Shown: piece after piece, positions 4,356 through 5,233 of the stretch
How the letters are laid out: each line of letters opens with the position of its first letter
Numbering within the stretch: position 1 is the first letter of the stretch
NCBI GenBank assembly: GCA_030594795.1
Contig: JAUVEK010000094.1
Location: forward strand, 1 to 5,233
Length of the DNA: 5,233 nt
From: Candidatus Nanohalarchaeota archaeon
GTDB taxonomy: Archaea > EX4484-52 > B79-G9
Direction of reading: 5' to 3'
Position numbers and translations under genes: made by a program
The notes under the pieces: generated by a model
What the model was told of the DNA's origin: nothing
The model's database searches: none
What the model saw: the letters and a program-made list of their open reading frames with translations, nothing else

Positions 4356-5231
4356 ATGAAACTGTGCATTCTGGGACCTAAAGAGAGAACAAGTACTGAG
4401 ATAAAGCTTCTTGAAAATGCCAAAAAATACTTTGATGCAGTCCTTTATGTGCCTATGTCACACATGCGCATTGAATCAAAAAACGGGGAGTCTATTCCTT
4501 ATTACAAGGACACCAATCTTTTGGGGTTTGATGCTATCCTTCCAAGAATCACGCGCAAATACAGGGACAGCGGTTATGTACTGGTGAAGCTTTTTGAAGA
4601 CAAGAGCCGGTACACCCCGATTGAATATAAGTCAATAGTATTCGGGTATAATGAATTTTTGACACCGATATACCTGAGCGAGCGCGGCATTCCTATGCCT
4701 CCGACATATTTTGCGCTGTCGAGGGTGGCGCTTGAGAGGGTTTTGCCGACTATCAAATATCCTGCGCTTCTCAAGTTGCCCTATGAGAAAAAAGGGCAGG
4801 TGATTATTGATTCTGAAAATTCCGCGAAAGGCATTATTGATACAATCCAGCAGTTTGTCCAGCCGATAATCATACAGGAGATGATTGATAATTCGGTAGG
4901 CCTTAGCATACTTGTTATCGGTGACTCGATTTATGCGCTGAAGAACAAGGATACCAGGTACAAGCTGAATGAGAAGAGCCGCGGGATAATAATGGATGTG
5001 ATGAATGCGCTTGGCACAAGCATCTGCCAGATAAATGCCATAAAGACTGCTTCAAGTATTATGATACACAGTGTGAACGTATGCCCGAATATAGACGGAT
5101 TCAGTGACAAGTATGATACAGATATGAGCGATGTGATGCTGAAATATATAAAAAGCCGCGCAGAGATGCATGCTGAAAAGAATGTTGTCACCAAGTTCCT
5201 TAAATGGATTGACTTGGGCATGCCTAAATGA
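4356..5231 (+). CDS. RimK-like ATP-grasp protein, apparently degenerate active site
   Basis: A 291-residue protein with the RimK/LysX layout. A pre-ATP-grasp domain (1-95) contains FDAILPRI (58-65). Next comes NEFLTPIYLSERGIPMPPTY (99-118), the family's KxLxxxxLxxxGIPxPxT segment, then the ATP-binding strand YPALLKLP with Lys140, the hinge IIIQEMI (171-177), and a C-terminal half ending in the SVNVCPNIDGF region (239-249). Active relatives join glutamate or similar amino acids to proteins or cofactors using ATP. Several usual residues are missing here. The glycine-rich loop after Lys140 is reduced to EKKGQ, no Arg follows the QEMI region as in DIR, and the metal-binding set D...ExN reads N227...S239-V-N241. 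The protein may be a non-catalytic partner or have shifted chemistry. It starts directly after the RimB-like stop codon and ends in ATGATG, suggesting translational coupling on both sides. Confidence 0.75.
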   Translation: MKLCILGPKERTSTEIKLLENAKKYFDAVLYVPMSHMRIESKNGESIPYYKDTNLLGFDAILPRITRKYRDSGYVLVKLFEDKSRYTPIEYKSIVFGYNEFLTPIYLSERGIPMPPTYFALSRVALERVLPTIKYPALLKLPYEKKGQVIIDSENSAKGIIDTIQQFVQPIIIQEMIDNSVGLSILVIGDSIYALKNKDTRYKLNEKSRGIIMDVMNALGTSICQINAIKTASSIMIHSVNVCPNIDGFSDKYDTDMSDVMLKYIKSRAEMHAEKNVVTKFLKWIDLGMPK

Positions 5232-5233
5232 TG
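5228..5233 (+). other. Possible start codon(s) of a further coupled gene at the window edge
   Basis: The RimK-like gene ends in AAATGATG. An ATG at 5228 overlaps its TGA by the common ATGA arrangement, and a second ATG at 5231 overlaps it by one base. Either could start the next gene of the unit. No codons beyond the edge are visible, so this is only suggestive. Confidence 0.3.

Noticed and set aside
3950..4423. Two long minus-strand frames opposite the RimB-like gene (3858-4316 and 3950-4423)
   Set aside because: Their translations show no recognisable motifs, while the plus strand has the DTGA and LIGRD motifs, a promoter and a coupled neighbour.

Overview
The window looks archaeal. Three genes have a TATA-like box centred about 26-28 bp upstream of their ATG, so their transcripts should be leaderless or nearly so. 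The proteins are also of types common in archaea: an MNT/HEPN pair, a helix-turn-helix (HTH)-DHH fusion, and a small retropepsin-like protein beside a RimK-like ATP-grasp protein. I cannot name the lineage from the sequence alone; a DPANN-type or euryarchaeal genome is a guess.

Layout, left to right. (1) 1-141: the C-terminal end of a ribose-5-phosphate isomerase B gene (rpiB), followed by a T-rich tract. (2) 163-1285: a two-gene toxin-antitoxin-like operon. It encodes a winged-HTH plus minimal nucleotidyltransferase (MNT) protein and then, with a 17-bp overlap, a HEPN protein. Its promoter carries a dense operator-like array, three copies of TATACTTT in alternating orientation. The operon is clearly AT-richer than its flanks in the segments I counted and looks like an acquired module. 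(3) 1324-2514, minus strand: a 12-helix-type MFS transporter of the fucose/glucose (FHS) kind, converging on the HEPN gene. (4) 2515-2624: a divergent promoter region with a TATA box on each strand and two inverted repeats. (5) 2625-3908: a 427-residue DHH/DHHA1 phosphoesterase (NrnA-like) with an N-terminal winged HTH. (6) 3963-5231: a two-gene unit with its own promoter. It holds a RimB-like retropepsin-fold protein and, with no spacer, a RimK-like ATP-grasp protein. The window ends at an ATGATG that could start a third, coupled gene.

The MNT/HEPN pair is probably autoregulated through its operator. The HTH-DHH protein could be a nucleotide- or oligonucleotide-processing enzyme that also controls transcription from the divergent region. 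The retropepsin/ATP-grasp pair resembles the bacterial rimB-rimK arrangement, in which a ligase adds amino acids to a target and a peptidase-like partner acts with it. Here the ATP-grasp protein appears to lack key catalytic residues. The retropepsin/degenerate-ATP-grasp unit and the operator array of the MNT/HEPN operon are the most interesting parts of the window.
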